A DNA stretch of 49,170 nt from a virus. Made by a program: the position numbers and the translations under genes. Of this stretch, positions 46,946-49,170 are shown in pieces. Within the stretch, counting starts at the first letter, position 1; every line of letters begins with the position of its first letter. The notes under the pieces are model-generated. The model ran no database searches and was not told where the DNA came from. It worked only from the letters and a program-made list of their open reading frames with translations. The DNA is taken from the IMG/VR virus record IMGVR_UViG_3300027906_000025, positions 1 to 49,170 of that record; one strand, 5' to 3'.

Positions 46946-46953
46946 TATTTATG
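46946..46953 (-). promoter_or_regulatory. Late promoter CATAAATA
   Basis: The box lies right after the gp23 terminator and about 40 bases before ATG 46906, with AGGAGG in the leader. Confidence 0.6.
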
Positions 46954-46961
46954 CTAAAAAA

Positions 46962-46985
46962 AAGGGCGACTTTTACATCGCCCTT
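46962..46985 (-). terminator. Rho-independent terminator of gp23
   Basis: Minus-strand RNA AAGGGCGA-UGUAAAAG-UCGCCCUU is an 8-bp stem followed by a U-run. It is 22 bases after the gp23 stop and should end the highly expressed capsid transcript. Confidence 0.88.
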
Positions 46986-47007
46986 TTAATTTTGTTATCC
47001 AAACGGA

Positions 47008-48384
47008 TTACATTATGTTCGTAACCTGAACACGTCTGTAGTATCTGTTTGAGTTGATAGCACCAACACCATCAGCAGTAATATTACCAGAAGCAGAAGC
47101 GCCAGCAAAAGGATTTGCTACCATTCCGTATCTAGTCTTAAAGCCAATTTTCGGTTGGAAAGTATCTTGACCAACTGCTCTTACCATTTGTAATGGTACA
47201 TATGGACAATAAAATAGTCCTGAGTCATAAGGTGAAGTACCTTTATAACCAACAACATAGTATTGTTTAGTTCCAGCAGCGTTAGCAGCTAAGTTTGCAG
47301 CGTATGGATCAATATATACTCTATATTTTCCATTTAATACACCAGCAAAAGTATTTCCTGAGTCATCAACATTTAGATTGTTGTTTAACGCAGGAGTGTA
47401 GTCTAACACACCAGCCATTTGTAATGCAGAAGCAACATCAGAAGAACAGATAATCATATTACCTTTTCCTCTTCTTGTTCTTTGAGCGATTGTATTTGCA
47501 TCTCTTTCCACTTGGAACATAAGACCTTTAAATCTCTCAACAGACCATCGTCCATTAGAGTCTACGTCTAGGTCAAATATACCAGCAGCAGAAGTGTTGA
47601 TTGCAGCGTTTGAGTTTGCGTTATCAGCAGCACCTACTTCAGCAGTTCTGTAAATTGTTCTAACTACTTCTCTATTGATCTCAGCTAAGATTTCAGCAGA
47701 TAATATGTTAGACAATTCAGTTTCAGCGTCTAAGCCGTGAATTGCTTTAAGGTCTTGTGCTAATTCCATAGTGTACTCAGCCTTTAGAGCTCTTGATTTA
47801 GCAGTCACAGTTGATTTCTCAATTGAGAACGCCATTTCAGCAAAACTGTTAGCAGCAGCGTCGCCTAATGCCTCAGCGTAAGCTGTTGACATACCGTCGC
47901 CAGATGTGTATCCAGTTGATGTACCTATAGAGTCGTTAAGCACAGCAGGGTTAGAACCCGATTGTGCTACACTAGAAGCCCCACTTACTGATGATCCTGC
48001 TTTGTTTCTAGCAGAAAAATCTGTATCAGCTTCGTCAAAAAGAGCCTCGCCGCCATTCTGTGCATTGTATCTGCTTCTCATTGCAAATATCAAGCCAGTT
48101 GGACCAGACATAGGTTGAACGCCACAAATATCGTATGCGATAAGATTTGGCATTGCTCTTCTTACTAAGCTAATTAAAATAGGATTCCAGTTTTGTATAG
48201 AAGAACCAGTTGCGTTAGATGGAGCAGCTTCTGATAAGAATGCTGCGTCTTCTTTAAGCGCTTTTTCCTGGTTTTCTAATATAACTGAAGTGACTGCTCT
48301 TTTATAACTATCCTTTACCTCTGGTAAATCTGGATGGTCTAATACTGGCTGCCACTTTTGTTGTATTGATTCAGATAAAAACAT
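47008..48384 (-). CDS. 23: Major capsid protein gp23
   Basis: 458 residues, an HK97-fold capsid protein of the marine T4-like type. NWNPILISLVRRAMPNLIAY and GVQPMSGPTGLIFAMRSRY are diagnostic. The prohead protease site is probably FLSE|AAPS (cut after Glu52, cf. Glu65 in T4), giving the local rule LxE|A. Ending RVQVTNIM is as in relatives. GGAGAG precedes the ATG, and a 16-base palindrome (48404-48419) separates it from gp22. Confidence 0.96.
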   Translation of the reverse strand: MFLSESIQQKWQPVLDHPDLPEVKDSYKRAVTSVILENQEKALKEDAAFLSEAAPSNATGSSIQNWNPILISLVRRAMPNLIAYDICGVQPMSGPTGLIFAMRSRYNAQNGGEALFDEADTDFSARNKAGSSVSGASSVAQSGSNPAVLNDSIGTSTGYTSGDGMSTAYAEALGDAAANSFAEMAFSIEKSTVTAKSRALKAEYTMELAQDLKAIHGLDAETELSNILSAEILAEINREVVRTIYRTAEVGAADNANSNAAINTSAAGIFDLDVDSNGRWSVERFKGLMFQVERDANTIAQRTRRGKGNMIICSSDVASALQMAGVLDYTPALNNNLNVDDSGNTFAGVLNGKYRVYIDPYAANLAANAAGTKQYYVVGYKGTSPYDSGLFYCPYVPLQMVRAVGQDTFQPKIGFKTRYGMVANPFAGASASGNITADGVGAINSNRYYRRVQVTNIM

Positions 48385-48422
48385 TTTCTATCTCTCCTTT
48401 TTTTTAGTTAATTAACTAACCC

Positions 48423-49170
48423 TTACTTTACGTATGGGTTTTTCTTTGATTTACTAATTGCAGCGCTGTATGCAGCCATTGATTCAGATAAATTTGAATC
48501 AGCATTTCCCGCCACTTCATTAGATTCGTTATCACTTGCTTCTTTTTTAGGATAGTAAGAATTTTTTAATGTTTCTACACTATTTCTAAAACTTTCAGCA
48601 TCCTTATATTCAATACTCTCTGCCAATTTGCCAAGTTTCTCAGCTTCTGTAGCAGCAAGATCAGAGGATACCGAATTGATAATCTCTTGTCTGTTGTTTT
48701 CAGAAACTTTTTGATTTAACTCAACATTTTTTTCCATAGATTGGTTAACTTCTTCTTTTAACTTCTCTATTTCAGCAGCTTGAGATTCAATCACATCATA
48801 CTTCTCTTGTGGAACATTGATGTAATGTGACTCAAATAAAGATTTAAGACCACCGATAAAATCTTCAGTAATCTCATTTCTTAAGCCTTTCTCTATCGCT
48901 AATTCGTTTTCTTTCATCCACTCCTCAACGACATAGTTTAGATAAGCATCCACTTTGTCAACGATTTCTTCTTTAACTTCAGAAACTTTTTCGTTAACTT
49001 TAGTTTCATACTCGCCTTCTAATTTCTCAATTTCTTCAACGAGTTTTGCTTTAACAGAAGCTTCAAATATAGTAGCAGCTTTTGCCTTAAACTCTTCCGA
49101 TAGGTCTTCACCATCAGTTAGAGCAGCGACATCTTCTTTCATATCCATATCTTTAACTTTGTCTTTAGCA
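48423..49170 (-). CDS. 22: Prohead core scaffold protein gp22 (partial)
   Basis: The frame is open to the right edge, so the N-terminus is missing. What is visible is an acidic, Lys/Glu-rich coiled coil (EEIEKLEGEYETKVNEKVSE, then QAAEIEKLKEEVNQ), ending ISKSKKNPYVK. Order and composition match gp22, the core around which gp23 assembles and which is degraded by the gp21 protease. The first Met seen (49148) is probably internal. Confidence 0.88.
   Translation of the reverse strand, partial: AKDKVKDMDMKEDVAALTDGEDLSEEFKAKAATIFEASVKAKLVEEIEKLEGEYETKVNEKVSEVKEEIVDKVDAYLNYVVEEWMKENELAIEKGLRNEITEDFIGGLKSLFESHYINVPQEKYDVIESQAAEIEKLKEEVNQSMEKNVELNQKVSENNRQEIINSVSSDLAATEAEKLGKLAESIEYKDAESFRNSVETLKNSYYPKKEASDNESNEVAGNADSNLSESMAAYSAAISKSKKNPYVK

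Noticed and set aside
48404-48419. TTAGTTAATTAACTAA palindrome between gp22 and gp23 as a terminator
   Set aside because: The stem is entirely weak A-T/G-C-poor pairing, and gp22 and gp23 are normally co-transcribed; it may only be a minor stability element.

Overview
The window is a piece of a T4-like myovirus genome, most probably a marine one. It is strongly AT-rich and every convincing gene lies on the minus strand, so transcription runs from high to low coordinates. The T4 core genes are easy to recognise and several blocks keep the T4 order: gp45-gp44-gp62-regA-gp43, gp55-gp47-gp46, uvsY-uvsW, uvsX-gp41 and gp22-gp23. Genes typical of marine relatives sit between them: CobS-like ATPase, DUF3310, small heat-shock protein, ribosomal protein S21, peroxiredoxin, peptide deformylase and 2OG-Fe(II) oxygenases. 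A pelagiphage or similar SAR11-type host fits the base composition and gene set, but the host is an inference.

Layout from right to left, in the direction of transcription. 49170-45560: prohead core gp22 (cut by the window edge), major capsid gp23, two small proteins and a tail-tube-like structural protein. 45513-38424: HNH endonuclease, UvsY, UvsW, an Sm-like protein, a membrane protein, late sigma factor gp55, Mre11/Rad50-like gp47/gp46 and peptide deformylase. 38446-33211: an accessory cluster of two 2OG-oxygenase-fold proteins, a PLP enzyme, a possible GT-B glycosyltransferase, a D-2-hydroxyacid dehydrogenase-like protein and a DNA methyltransferase-like protein. 33101-28071: a zincin/VWA protein with a CobS-like AAA ATPase, then S21 and Hsp20. 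27982-21731: peroxiredoxin and the replisome. 21734-14652: acetyltransferase, MT-A70 and a second SPPY methyltransferase, a radical SAM protein with a separate SPASM-like protein, UvsX, a 2OG oxygenase and the gp41 helicase. 14655-4108: a run of enzymes and unknown proteins, many with an N-terminus resembling the T4 capsid-targeting sequence. 5747-4565: virion proteins. 1688-1: the lysis-end genes (DUF1353, inner- and outer-membrane spanins and a further membrane protein).

Two patterns stand out. First, six genes have a T4-late-type box (NATAAATA) ending exactly five bases before the ATG, and five more have a consensus sigma-70 -10 box 5-7 bases before the ATG. None of these starts has a properly spaced Shine-Dalgarno, which predicts leaderless mRNAs. 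Promoters that leave a leader are instead followed by a good Shine-Dalgarno. Second, adenylate kinase, another P-loop kinase, a polymerase-beta-like/NMNAT-like nucleotidyltransferase fusion and a KxDG nucleotidyltransferase-like protein all begin with a short peptide ending in (L/I)xE. That is the form of the T4 capsid-targeting sequence cut by the prohead protease, so these enzymes may be packed in the capsid and injected with the DNA.

Genes are packed tightly, with many ATGA or longer overlaps. No gene-free stretch exceeds 300 bases; the longest is 28539-28767. I saw no tRNA, CRISPR array or insertion sequence.
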